Both the position numbers and the translations under genes were made by a program. Of a stretch of DNA of 64,000 nt, positions 45,207 through 53,344 are shown piece after piece. The notes beneath the pieces are model-generated. The model had not been told where the DNA came from and did no database searches. It worked only from the letters and a program-made list of their open reading frames with translations. Numbering within the stretch: position 1 is the first letter of the stretch; each line of letters begins with the position of its first letter. Origin of the DNA: Cytobacillus stercorigallinarum. Its GTDB lineage: Bacteria; Bacillota; Bacilli; Bacillales; Cytobacillaceae. The stretch covers positions 169,052-233,051 of the forward strand of contig NZ_JACSQT010000008.1 in NCBI RefSeq assembly GCF_014836495.1, written 5' to 3'.

Positions 45207-46054
45207 TGACAAAAAAAGAAGGGCAGCCTCCGTTTGAGAATGAAAAAGGGATACACACCTCATTCGAAGAAAATATGACATATGGTGAATACCTGCAACT
45301 AGATCAAGTACTAGGCGCGCAAAAAAGGTTGTCTGGTCATCATGATGAGATGTTGTTTATTATTATTCACCAAGTATCTGAATTATGGATGAAACTTATC
45401 TTACATGAAATACAATCAAGTATTGCAGCCATTGAAGCGGATGACTTGTCAACAGCCCAAAAATGTTTATCTAGGGTAACGAAAACGCAATCACAAATTA
45501 TTCAAGCTTGGGACGTTCTATCCACTCTTACACCATCTGAGTATATCGAGTTCCGACCTTTCCTCGGACAAGCATCAGGCTTCCAATCTTATCAATATCG
45601 TATGATTGAGTTTGCTTTAGGGTATAAAACACCGCATGTGCTAAAAATCTATCAAAAAGATGCAGACTTGAAAGAAGAGTTGTTGAAATCCTTTGCAGCC
45701 AAAAGCCTCTATGATGTGAGTATCCATTGTTTACATCGTAATGGATTAACAATTGATGAGATGATTCTAAGTAGAGATGTTCAAGATACTTATGAATATA
45801 ATGAATCGGTTAAAGAAGCATGGAAAACGGTGTATTTAAATAATGAGAAGTATTGGGAGCTCTATGAGTTAGGTGAAAAACTAGTAGATATTGAGGATTC
45901 GTTTCAACAATGGAGATTTAGACATATGAAAACAGTAGAGAGAATAATAGGTTTTAAGAAAGGGACAGGTGGCTCATCAGGCGTCGGTTATCTAAAGAAA
46001 GTCATCGATCAACAATTTTTCCCTGAGTTATGGATGATAAGAACAGAATTATAA
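45206..46054 (+). CDS. kynA: Tryptophan 2,3-dioxygenase
   Basis: The 282-aa heme enzyme opens the indole ring of tryptophan to give N-formylkynurenine, the first step of the pathway. His55 in IIHQVSELW is the distal catalytic histidine, and [11 protein letters not shown] near residue 238 carries the probable heme ligand. The C-terminal [13 protein letters not shown] loop closes the active site. It is the last gene of kynUBA and is followed by a terminator. Confidence 0.93.
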   Translation: MTKKEGQPPFENEKGIHTSFEENMTYGEYLQLDQVLGAQKRLSGHHDEMLFIIIHQVSELWMKLILHEIQSSIAAIEADDLSTAQKCLSRVTKTQSQIIQAWDVLSTLTPSEYIEFRPFLGQASGFQSYQYRMIEFALGYKTPHVLKIYQKDADLKEELLKSFAAKSLYDVSIHCLHRNGLTIDEMILSRDVQDTYEYNESVKEAWKTVYLNNEKYWELYELGEKLVDIEDSFQQWRFRHMKTVERIIGFKKGTGGSSGVGYLKKVIDQQFFPELWMIRTEL

Positions 46055-46076
46055 AAGGTTAAATAGTAATGGGATA

Positions 46077-46115
46077 AAAGTCTCTTTGTATGAATGGATG
46101 TTAGAGGCTTTTTTC
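46077..46115 (+). terminator. Rho-independent terminator after kynA
   Basis: 9-bp stem with a wobble pair (46077-46085 with 46103-46111), 17-nt loop, then a T run. Confidence 0.65.
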
Positions 46116-46324
46116 TGCTATTATGGCAAATTGTTGGGTGAATGAATGAAAAGATAGGAATTAATCATTCAGTAGGTAAAAAGTAGGCATTTATAACAGG
46201 ATTCGATTATTTTATACTTAAATTTCTGAATATTTAGGTATTTAATCTCTTGTCATATTTTACTAATATTACTATATTTATTCTTAATTGATGGAACAAT
46301 TGAAACGAGAAGGGAGGAGGGAGT

Positions 46325-46873
46325 ATTCGAAAGATTATTTCGGTCATTGGTAATAGTTTATTTGTCCTTCTCATTTTATTAGGTGTTCTTTCTTTATACA
46401 CTTTAATCACTAGTGACCAGAATCAAGAAAGGCCACCATCTTTATTTGGCAGAAGTCTTCTTATTGTATTAACAGGAAGCATGGAGCCGAGCATCTCACC
46501 GGGTGATGTTGTTGTGATTAAACAATCTCCGTTTAATCAAATTAAAGAGAATGATGTGATTACATATAGGAATGGGGCAGACTTTGTCACTCATAGAGTA
46601 ACTGAAGTAGCTAAGGATGAATCTGGCTCATATTTTAAGACGAAGGGCGATGCAAATAATACAGAGGATGAAACGAAGATACGGACTGAACATCTAACAG
46701 GAAAAGTGGAGTGGGTGTTGCCAAAGGTAGGCTCCATAGCTGAATTCCTAATCAGTCCATTTGGTTTAAGTGTGATGTTTTTCATCGTCCTCGTCATTAT
46801 TTTTTCGGACAAGCTGTTTAAAAGGAGAAACAAAAAAATAAACATAAATGAATTTGAGGGGGAGAAGAGTTGA
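46325..46873 (+). CDS. sipW: Signal peptidase I, SipW (ER-like) type, apparent ATT start
   Basis: The ~182-aa membrane protease removes signal peptides from a subset of exported proteins. Catalytic Ser52 is in TGSMEPS and His90 in DFVTHRV; this Ser/His arrangement without a downstream lysine is the ER/SipW type. An N-terminal helix (about 4-27) and a C-terminal helix (about 150-170) flank the domain. The N-terminal helix is encoded only if translation starts upstream of ATG 46481. No ATG, GTG or TTG is in frame, but ATT 46325 follows GGGAGGAGG at the correct distance. Its stop overlaps the TTG start of the TasA-like gene. Confidence 0.85.
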   Translation: MRKIISVIGNSLFVLLILLGVLSLYTLITSDQNQERPPSLFGRSLLIVLTGSMEPSISPGDVVVIKQSPFNQIKENDVITYRNGADFVTHRVTEVAKDESGSYFKTKGDANNTEDETKIRTEHLTGKVEWVLPKVGSIAEFLISPFGLSVMFFIVLVIIFSDKLFKRRNKKININEFEGEKS

Positions 46874-47769
46874 AAACGAAATTATCGTTAAGTTCATTAG
46901 CATTATTATTAATTGCTACAGCTATTTTTGGGACTGTTGCTTATTTTTCTAAAAGTTTTACGAGTACAGGAAATACAGTACAAGCAGCAAAATTTAATGT
47001 GAACGCGGTGAATGAAAATGGTGAGACGATAGGTAATGGACAGTTCTCCTTAGGTGAAAATTTTTACCCAGGGATGGAGCCTGTCAAAGTGTATGCTTTT
47101 GAAATTCAAAAGAATGATACGGAGTTGCCCGTTGAATATCAAGTGGATTTAATTCCATCGGGTAAATTATTCCCTGCCAATGGAAACTCGCCAATTGTTT
47201 TGTCATTAGAAAGAAAAGTGAATGGGGAATGGAAAGAAATCGATCATACCTCAACATTTAAACCGACAGTGGATAACGAGCAATTTCGTATCTTCGCAAG
47301 ATGGCCGCATGGTGACAATGATATTAATTTCCAAGGGAAAACAGGGAACTTGAAACTGAACGTTGTTGCTACGCAAGTGGATGAAGAGGAAGGGCCACCG
47401 TATTATACTGGTTCCATCGCTTTTAAGGCCACTCCTTCAGGGAATCTCAGAACAACAGCAAATAAAGAAGTGAATTTCTATAAAAATGACCAAGGTAATA
47501 AAGTCATTGAAGTGAAGATGGGAGAAGGTAATGGAGACTTCGAGAAAAAAGTCGGTAATTTTACAATAACGGAATCACAAGAGGGAGGAAATACATGGTA
47601 TAAAGTCGTGACTGATCATGAATATTACGCAGGAGAAAAAGTTTGGAAATTAACAGCGGATCGTGTCAATACTTCCCAGTCTGGTGTAATTGATTTTAGA
47701 AAAGAGTCAAATGTTTATTTGACTATTGAATCACAGCAGTTATACAAATGGTTTACGGGAAATAAATAA
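46870..47769 (+). CDS. TasA/camelysin-like secreted protein, probable SipW substrate
   Basis: The 299-aa protein starts at TTG 46870, overlapping the sipW stop (TTGA), with GGGGGAGAAGAG upstream. The signal peptide ends with the feature shared by TasA, camelysin and related SipW substrates, a hydrophobic core followed by GTVAYFS. The mature part has the TasA-like pattern FNVNAVNENG and a beta-rich body; the last third (from about residue 185) looks like an added domain. TasA forms biofilm matrix fibres and camelysin is a surface protease-associated protein; here coupling to sipW argues for a surface or matrix role. TapA is not present. Confidence 0.75.
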   Translation: MKTKLSLSSLALLLIATAIFGTVAYFSKSFTSTGNTVQAAKFNVNAVNENGETIGNGQFSLGENFYPGMEPVKVYAFEIQKNDTELPVEYQVDLIPSGKLFPANGNSPIVLSLERKVNGEWKEIDHTSTFKPTVDNEQFRIFARWPHGDNDINFQGKTGNLKLNVVATQVDEEEGPPYYTGSIAFKATPSGNLRTTANKEVNFYKNDQGNKVIEVKMGEGNGDFEKKVGNFTITESQEGGNTWYKVVTDHEYYAGEKVWKLTADRVNTSQSGVIDFRKESNVYLTIESQQLYKWFTGNK

Positions 47770-47846
47770 TGAAGGCAGGCAACTACAGCTTACAGTTGAA
47801 TGGTTTTAGTTAGAGTTTAAGAAGGGGGCAAGGTGGTTGTTATTAT

Positions 47847-47918
47847 ATGAATCAATATATATCTTCTTTTCAGCCTAATCTAATAAGAAAAGGGGTAAAG
47901 AATGATATATACGAGTAA
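47847..47918 (+). CDS. Possible 23-aa upstream ORF of the GNAT gene
   Basis: ATG 47847 follows AAGGTGG with a 10-nt spacer and runs 23 codons to TAA 47916-47918, overlapping the GNAT start at 47902 in another frame. It might couple translation. No family was recognised. Confidence 0.25.
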   Translation: MNQYISSFQPNLIRKGVKNDIYE

Positions 47919-48324
47919 TCTACAAGATATAACGATAGACAGGCTATCAGGTTTTTTTGTTGGATGGGGGAATTATCCGCAACCAGACACGCATTTATAC
48001 CTCATGCAAAATAGCTATAAAGCGATTGTGGCCATTGATGAAACAAACGAAAGAGTTGTTGGCTTTATTACGGCTATTAGTGATGGTGTGATTTCGGCAT
48101 ACATTCCGCTGCTAGAAGTACGACCAGACTATCAACAGCAAGGAATTGGAGAAACCCTTGTAAAGATGATGTTACAGGAGCTGAGCGATATTTATATGAT
48201 TGACTTATCTTGTGATGATGATTTAATTCCTTACTATGAAAGGTTCGCCATGAAAAAGGGGAATAGCATGATTATACGCAATTATGAGAGACAGTCTGGG
48301 AGAAAGATTAAGAGATCGATATAA
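47902..48324 (+). CDS. GNAT family N-acetyltransferase
   Basis: The 140-aa protein has the acetyl-CoA binding motif A of the GNAT fold (VRPDYQQQGIGETLVKMML, about residues 73-91) and the preceding beta strand VVGFITAISDGVISAYIPLLEV. The start has AAAAGGGG upstream. It could acetylate a small amine or a protein N-terminus; the substrate is unknown. A terminator follows. Confidence 0.82.
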   Translation: MIYTSNLQDITIDRLSGFFVGWGNYPQPDTHLYLMQNSYKAIVAIDETNERVVGFITAISDGVISAYIPLLEVRPDYQQQGIGETLVKMMLQELSDIYMIDLSCDDDLIPYYERFAMKKGNSMIIRNYERQSGRKIKRSI

Positions 48325-48341
48325 ACATGTTCTCACATTAA

Positions 48342-48381
48342 AACGGGCAAATGCTATTCCGATAGCTGTGCTCGTTTTTTT
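48342..48381 (+). terminator. Rho-independent terminator after the GNAT gene
   Basis: 8-bp outer stem with a wobble (48342-48349 with 48369-48376), an inner GCTAT/ATAGC pairing, then T7. Confidence 0.75.
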
Positions 48382-48539
48382 GTATTGGAAAAGAAATGAA
48401 ATGGAAAGATGTTCACAGATGTTTGTGAACACAAAAAGTTGATGGTATCCTGCAGATTCATTTGCCCTGACTGGTTGTCTTTATTTTGCCCAGGACTTCC
48501 AGTATGCTTAGGTTAAGAGCAACTGTAAGGAGGATACAT

Positions 48540-49604
48540 ATGAAGCAAATCTATAGTGATATTATTCAATTTAGAGGCAATCATTATGATTATGGTTTTT
48601 TGCAAGGGGAATTATTAAAGGACTCATTGTCCTTGAAAAATAGAGAAGACCAGTGGAAGGTAAGGAAGCCGCGCTTTACAATCAATGTAAAAGAAGCAAA
48701 GGCGATGGTTACACAATTTGCTCCAGGAGTTTGGGATGAACTCATTGGTTTACAAGAGGCATTAGAATGGCCAATCGAGCGAGTGTTACAAGAATTCGGT
48801 GGCTATCGCGTGAATCATCATAAATCAGGCTGTTCTATTTATATAGGTGAAGATTATTTAATCCGCAATTATGATTATCATCCTAAAACATATGAAGGGC
48901 GATATACACTATTCCAACCAACTGATGGAATGGGTTATAGTATCATTGGTCCGTCGCAACGAGTGACAGGTCGAATGGATGGTATGAATGAGCATGGTTT
49001 AGCAATGGGCTATAACTTTATGAATAGAAGAAGACCAGGTAATGGATTTATCTGTTGTATGATTGGCCGACTTATTTTAGAGTCATGTCAAAATGTTGAA
49101 GAAGCCGTTGCGATGTTAAAAGAAATTCCCCATCGTCACTCCTTTACTTACGTTGTTCATGATAAAAAGGGGAGAAGTGCAGCAGTAGAAGCCACTCCAA
49201 GAAAAGTGGCAGTGCGTGAAACACTATCTTGTACAAATCATTTTGAGAAACTATTAACAGAAAATCGCCATCAATTAGCAGATTCAAAGCGTCGTTTAGC
49301 AGTTATGGAAGAAAACCGTGCAACAATAAGTAGTCCAGAGCAAGCTTTTCAATTGATGAATGGTAAAGGAAAAGGAGTATTTTCTGATTTGTATGGAAGC
49401 TGGGCGGGGACTATTCATACATCGGTTTATTTTCCGCGTAGTCAAAAAGTATGGATGGCATTAGGTGGTGATCAGCAACCTTATGAGCTTGACTTTTCTT
49501 CCTGGCTATCCGGACAAGATTTTTCTTTGGAGAAAATGACTGGTGAAGTGGATACCGATATTCCCTTTCTTCACATGGATGAAGGGGCCAATTGGTTTAA
49601 ATGA
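48540..49604 (+). CDS. Acyl-CoA:6-APA acyltransferase-like Ntn hydrolase (C45 family)
   Basis: The 354-aa protein belongs to the autoproteolytic acyltransferase/hydrolase family named after penicillin acyltransferase. Cys98 in HKSGCSIYIGEDYLIRN is the expected nucleophile, exposed by cleavage after Gly97; the following Arg-Asn-Tyr-Asp-Tyr is the conserved site of the linear amide hydrolase group. ATG 48540 follows AAGGAGG; the longer frame from 48486 lacks support. Bacillus members have no proven substrate; hydrolysis of an amide or acyl-homoserine-lactone-like compound is possible. Confidence 0.85.
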   Translation: MKQIYSDIIQFRGNHYDYGFLQGELLKDSLSLKNREDQWKVRKPRFTINVKEAKAMVTQFAPGVWDELIGLQEALEWPIERVLQEFGGYRVNHHKSGCSIYIGEDYLIRNYDYHPKTYEGRYTLFQPTDGMGYSIIGPSQRVTGRMDGMNEHGLAMGYNFMNRRRPGNGFICCMIGRLILESCQNVEEAVAMLKEIPHRHSFTYVVHDKKGRSAAVEATPRKVAVRETLSCTNHFEKLLTENRHQLADSKRRLAVMEENRATISSPEQAFQLMNGKGKGVFSDLYGSWAGTIHTSVYFPRSQKVWMALGGDQQPYELDFSSWLSGQDFSLEKMTGEVDTDIPFLHMDEGANWFK

Positions 49605-49637
49605 AGCGACAATCAAATAGAAAATATATATAAAACA

Positions 49638-49680
49638 AAAGCCAGTTGTGCAAATGAAGAAATGCGCAACTGGCTTTAGG
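49638..49680. terminator. Bidirectional terminator between the C45 gene and the ABC pair
   Basis: 14-bp stem with one wobble (49638-49651 with 49664-49677); A-rich left, short T run right. Confidence 0.8.
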
Positions 49681-49706
49681 CTGGCCTGTAATGGCGTTGA
49701 TTTTGA

Positions 49707-51041
49707 TTATAATTCTCTTCTCATCGCCTTTAGAACATCCACTTTGGTTGCTCTCTTAGCTGGACGGAGACCTGAGAATACGGTTACGAGTAAACAAATA
49801 CCGACACTAATAAGGGTAAGTGACCAAGGAATATATGATAATAAAAATCCTTCTGGTGCTGCCTCATCAAATGCTGTTTGAATAATAAATGGTACACATA
49901 AATTGACTAGGAAGCTGATACCATAAGCAACAATCGTACCAAAGATGGCGCCTAATAAGCCGATATAAGTACTTTCTAATAAAAAGATATTTTTAATTGT
50001 ACGTGGATGTGCACCAATCGCTTTCATAATCCCAATATCTGGTGCTCTTTCCGTGACTGCCATTGTCATTGTATTATAAATACCGATGGAAGCAATAATA
50101 AGTGCAATCGTACCAATAAAGATAAGGCCGATTTTCATAATAAGGAAAATGACATTAATTTGTTTCATTTCATTGGCAATTGAATAAATCATATAGCCTT
50201 TATCTTCAAGAGCCTTGTTAATTCCTTCTACTTCTTGAACGTTATTTGCGTATACTTTTACATAATCATAGACTTCTTCCGATTGATTGGCGTCAAGTTC
50301 GCCGCCTTCGTACATTTCAGATGCCCCGCGCATAACGCCAGTGAATTGTTCAACTTCTTGTAAAATTTCTTCGGAAATAAAGACATGCTCTTCATACGCC
50401 CAATCACGAGCAGGCTTTTCAGCGATTCCTACAATTTTAACAGAAATGGTTTTCTTCGTTTCTTTCCCATCTGTTAATTTAATTACTTCCATGTCCATTT
50501 CTTTATTTAGCAAGTCATCAGTATAGACATAGTCCTCGTTGATATTTCCTTCATCATCGTACAATTTCTCAGGGTTAGCACCGTTTTTAATTAAGCTTTC
50601 AGTAAAGTGATAACCGACAACAACTTCATTCTCCCCCTCAGGTAAGCGCCCAGAGGCGAGCTTGAAGTCTGCTTTAATCTCTGATGGAAAGTGTGTGACG
50701 ATGGCATTCGTATTAGATGTATAGTCATCTAGTTGGAAGAAAGGCATCTGCGCCAATTCATTTCTGCGGGTAACAGCTTCAACTCCATCCATCTCTTCAA
50801 AGTAAGTAATATCTTCATTTTTAAGTCCTTGTGAATCTTCTTTCCCGTAGATCTCCACTTGTGTAACCAATTGGTTTTGCATCATATCAGAAATAAGCGA
50901 TTTATGAAGTCCGAAGCCGACAGAGGCAAGTACAATTAAGAATGCAACACCAATCGCAGTAGCAAGTACTGTCATAAACAATCTAGATTTATTCTTCTTT
51001 AAATTTTGTCTAACGAACTTAAACTGATCTTTAAATGTCAT
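49707..51041 (-). CDS. ABC transporter permease, MacB/FtsX type
   Basis: The 444-aa protein has one N-terminal helix (about 20-42), a large extracellular domain (about 50-290) and three C-terminal helices with the FtsX fold (ITSxGIYNTM-like helix, MKAIGAHPRTI coupling helix). Such permeases do not move substrate through the bilayer in the classic way but transmit ATP hydrolysis to the outside. It overlaps the ATPase gene by 4 bases (ATGA). Possible roles are peptide export, lipoprotein release or antibiotic sensing; no two-component system is adjacent. Confidence 0.87.
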   Translation of the reverse strand: MTFKDQFKFVRQNLKKNKSRLFMTVLATAIGVAFLIVLASVGFGLHKSLISDMMQNQLVTQVEIYGKEDSQGLKNEDITYFEEMDGVEAVTRRNELAQMPFFQLDDYTSNTNAIVTHFPSEIKADFKLASGRLPEGENEVVVGYHFTESLIKNGANPEKLYDDEGNINEDYVYTDDLLNKEMDMEVIKLTDGKETKKTISVKIVGIAEKPARDWAYEEHVFISEEILQEVEQFTGVMRGASEMYEGGELDANQSEEVYDYVKVYANNVQEVEGINKALEDKGYMIYSIANEMKQINVIFLIMKIGLIFIGTIALIIASIGIYNTMTMAVTERAPDIGIMKAIGAHPRTIKNIFLLESTYIGLLGAIFGTIVAYGISFLVNLCVPFIIQTAFDEAAPEGFLLSYIPWSLTLISVGICLLVTVFSGLRPAKRATKVDVLKAMRREL

Positions 51042-51727
51042 TTCCCTACTTCCTCCAATACATGACCGTCAACAATTTCTATTGTGCGATGACCGAACTC
51101 GGCAACCTCTTCATCATGAGTAATGATAAGGAAAGTAATCCCTAATTCTTCATTTAATTGTTTAATGAAAGCGAGTAAGCTTTTCTCTGTGTCACTATCT
51201 AGACTACCTGTTGGTTCATCAGCGAGAATAAGAGGTGGATTGACTACGAGTGCACGAGCAATACTGACCCTTTGTTGTTGGCCACCGGATAACTCGCTTG
51301 GATAATGGTCCTTAAACTCTGCTAATCCAACGCGCTCGAGTGTCTCTAGTGTTTTTTGTTTTCTTTCTTTTTCATTCATCCCTTTAAAAGTCAGCGGCAA
51401 TTCAACATTTTGGAATGCTGTCATACTTGGAATCAATTGAAAGTTTTGAAAGATAAATCCGATATGCTGAAGTCTAAAAGAAGCAAACTCTCCTTCAGAA
51501 AGCTCCGTCACAGTTTGATTATTAATCTTAACTTCACCATCCGTTGGTTTAATAAATCCGCTAATAATATTTAGTAAAGTTGATTTTCCAGATCCGCTTT
51601 TACCTACAATGGATACAATTTCTCCTTTGTTAATTTGGAATGATACATCCTTCAGAACAGGTATGACCGTTTTCTTCTCTTTTTTACCTATTTCAAAAGA
51701 ATGATAAATCTTATTTACCTCAATCAT
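51038..51727 (-). CDS. ABC transporter ATP-binding protein, MacB/LolD type
   Basis: The ~229-aa ATPase has Walker A GKSGSGKST, signature LSGGQQQRVSIARAL, Walker B LILADEPTGSLD and switch His in IITHDEEVAEF. ATG 51727 follows AAAGGTGG with an 8-nt spacer; the longer frame to 51757 includes that site. It pairs with the FtsX-type permease gene by a 4-base overlap. Confidence 0.92.
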   Translation of the reverse strand: MIEVNKIYHSFEIGKKEKKTVIPVLKDVSFQINKGEIVSIVGKSGSGKSTLLNIISGFIKPTDGEVKINNQTVTELSEGEFASFRLQHIGFIFQNFQLIPSMTAFQNVELPLTFKGMNEKERKQKTLETLERVGLAEFKDHYPSELSGGQQQRVSIARALVVNPPLILADEPTGSLDSDTEKSLLAFIKQLNEELGITFLIITHDEEVAEFGHRTIEIVDGHVLEEVGK

Positions 51728-51868
51728 GCATTTTCCCACCTTTTCTTTTGAATACAACTTAATAGACGTAAGTGAAATGGAGTATCCCTACATATTTATC
51801 AAAAAAAATTTTTGAAATGCAAAAGTCATTCAATTGTTAATAGAGATTGAGTTGAAGTAGTGATGTTG

Positions 51869-51884
51869 TGATAAACTATTATCA
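51869..51884 (+). promoter_or_regulatory. Fur-like palindrome upstream of the hemY-type gene, weak
   Basis: TGATAA and TTATCA are separated by four bases. A Fur box core has the same half-sites closer together, so this is a near match only. It lies 25 bases before the start codon. Confidence 0.22.
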
Positions 51885-51909
51885 TTGAGAAAAAGTCGAG
51901 GTGTACGTA

Positions 51910-53295
51910 ATGGAAACGGTGTTAATCGTCGGTGGTGGCATAAATGGTCTATCAACTGCCCATGAACTACAAAAATGGAAAAACGCAAACAATCGAGACA
52001 TTCGCATTATATTAACAGAAGCACACAATCATCTAGGTGGAAAAATTAAAACCATTGAAGCAGATGGGTTTATGATGGAAACGGGCGCTGATTCGATTGT
52101 CTCCAGAAAAGTAATGGGTAGAGAGATCTTCAAAGAATTGAATTTAGATGAAGAGGTCGTCTATAACGGGACAGGTCGCTCGTATTTATTTACCGATGGG
52201 GAGATAAAGCCCATCCCAGTTGATGCGGTATTTGGGATACCAACAAGTATCGAGTCATTGGCTAAAAGTACATTAGTCTCTGCTGAAGGAAAAGTTCGGG
52301 CATTAAAAGATGTTTATCACAAGGAGAACCCTTTTACTGTAGAAGATAGTATTGGTGATTTTCTTAGCTATTATTTTGGTGAAGAATTAGTAAGGAAGCA
52401 GATTGCTCCGGTATTATCGGGTGTTTATTCTGGAAAACTACAAGATTTGACAATCTCATCTACCTTGCCAGCTGTTTTCGAATATAAAGAGAAATACGGT
52501 AGCATTATCAAGGGTTTCAACGCTCATAAAGAGAAATATCAGAGTAGCGGTGAGAAGAAATTCCTCTCTTTCAAAAATGGTCTTTCAACCATTATTGACG
52601 CATATGAAAAATCTCTTGGGACAGTCGAAGTCAGAAAAGGATACGAGGCACAATCCATACAGAAAGAGAAGCAACAATATAAGGTGAGTTTTTCAAACGG
52701 TGAAGTGATAGAAGCAGATTATATTGTTATGAGCACTCCACATCAAGTTGCGCAACAATTACTTGATGATGCAGCGTTGAATCATTATTTTTCTAACATG
52801 AAAAACAGTTCACTTATTAGTGTTTACATAGGATTTGATGTTCCTGATGCGGTTTTACCCGAAGATGGAACGGGCTTTATTACTTCAAATAATCATGAGC
52901 TACATTGCAATGCATGTACATGGACGAGTAGAAAATGGAAACATACATCTAAAAGTGGAAATCTCCTTGTCCGTCTCTTTTACAAAAGTAGCCATCCTTC
53001 ATTCGATAGAGTGAAGGATAAGAAAGATACAGCATTACTTGATCTTGCAAGAGAAGATTTACAGAAAAGCTTAAAACTAGCAGCTGAACCCATTGTATGG
53101 GATATAACCAAATGGAATGAATTAATGCCCACTTATACACTTGACCACCCACAGGTAATCAAAGGAATTGAACAAACACTTCTAGAGAAATATCCTGGCG
53201 TGTATATAGCAGGAAGTTCTTATTATGGTTCAGGCATTCCAGATTGTATGGAGAATGGTATTGAAGTAGCTAGAAAAATAACAGCTACATTGTGA
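51910..53295 (+). CDS. hemY: Protoporphyrinogen/coproporphyrinogen oxidase, HemY (CgoX) family
   Basis: The ~461-aa FAD protein oxidises coproporphyrinogen III to coproporphyrin III in the Gram-positive heme pathway. It has the dinucleotide motif VGGGINGLSTAHEL at the N-terminus and the C-terminal GSSYYGSGIPDCMENG flavin motif. ATG 51910 follows GAGGTG. It stands alone, not in a hemEHY cluster, so it may be a second copy or a flavoprotein with another substrate. A terminator shared with the next gene follows. Confidence 0.85.
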   Translation: METVLIVGGGINGLSTAHELQKWKNANNRDIRIILTEAHNHLGGKIKTIEADGFMMETGADSIVSRKVMGREIFKELNLDEEVVYNGTGRSYLFTDGEIKPIPVDAVFGIPTSIESLAKSTLVSAEGKVRALKDVYHKENPFTVEDSIGDFLSYYFGEELVRKQIAPVLSGVYSGKLQDLTISSTLPAVFEYKEKYGSIIKGFNAHKEKYQSSGEKKFLSFKNGLSTIIDAYEKSLGTVEVRKGYEAQSIQKEKQQYKVSFSNGEVIEADYIVMSTPHQVAQQLLDDAALNHYFSNMKNSSLISVYIGFDVPDAVLPEDGTGFITSNNHELHCNACTWTSRKWKHTSKSGNLLVRLFYKSSHPSFDRVKDKKDTALLDLAREDLQKSLKLAAEPIVWDITKWNELMPTYTLDHPQVIKGIEQTLLEKYPGVYIAGSSYYGSGIPDCMENGIEVARKITATL

Positions 53296-53304
53296 AGATA
53301 TAAA

Positions 53305-53344
53305 AATAACAAGAGGGGGGAGGTTAGTCCTCCTTCTTGTTATT
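53305..53344. terminator. Bidirectional terminator between hemY and the BCCT gene
   Basis: 10-bp outer stem (53305-53314 with 53335-53344) with inner GGAGG/CCTCC pairing; it contains the BCCT stop codon. Confidence 0.8.
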
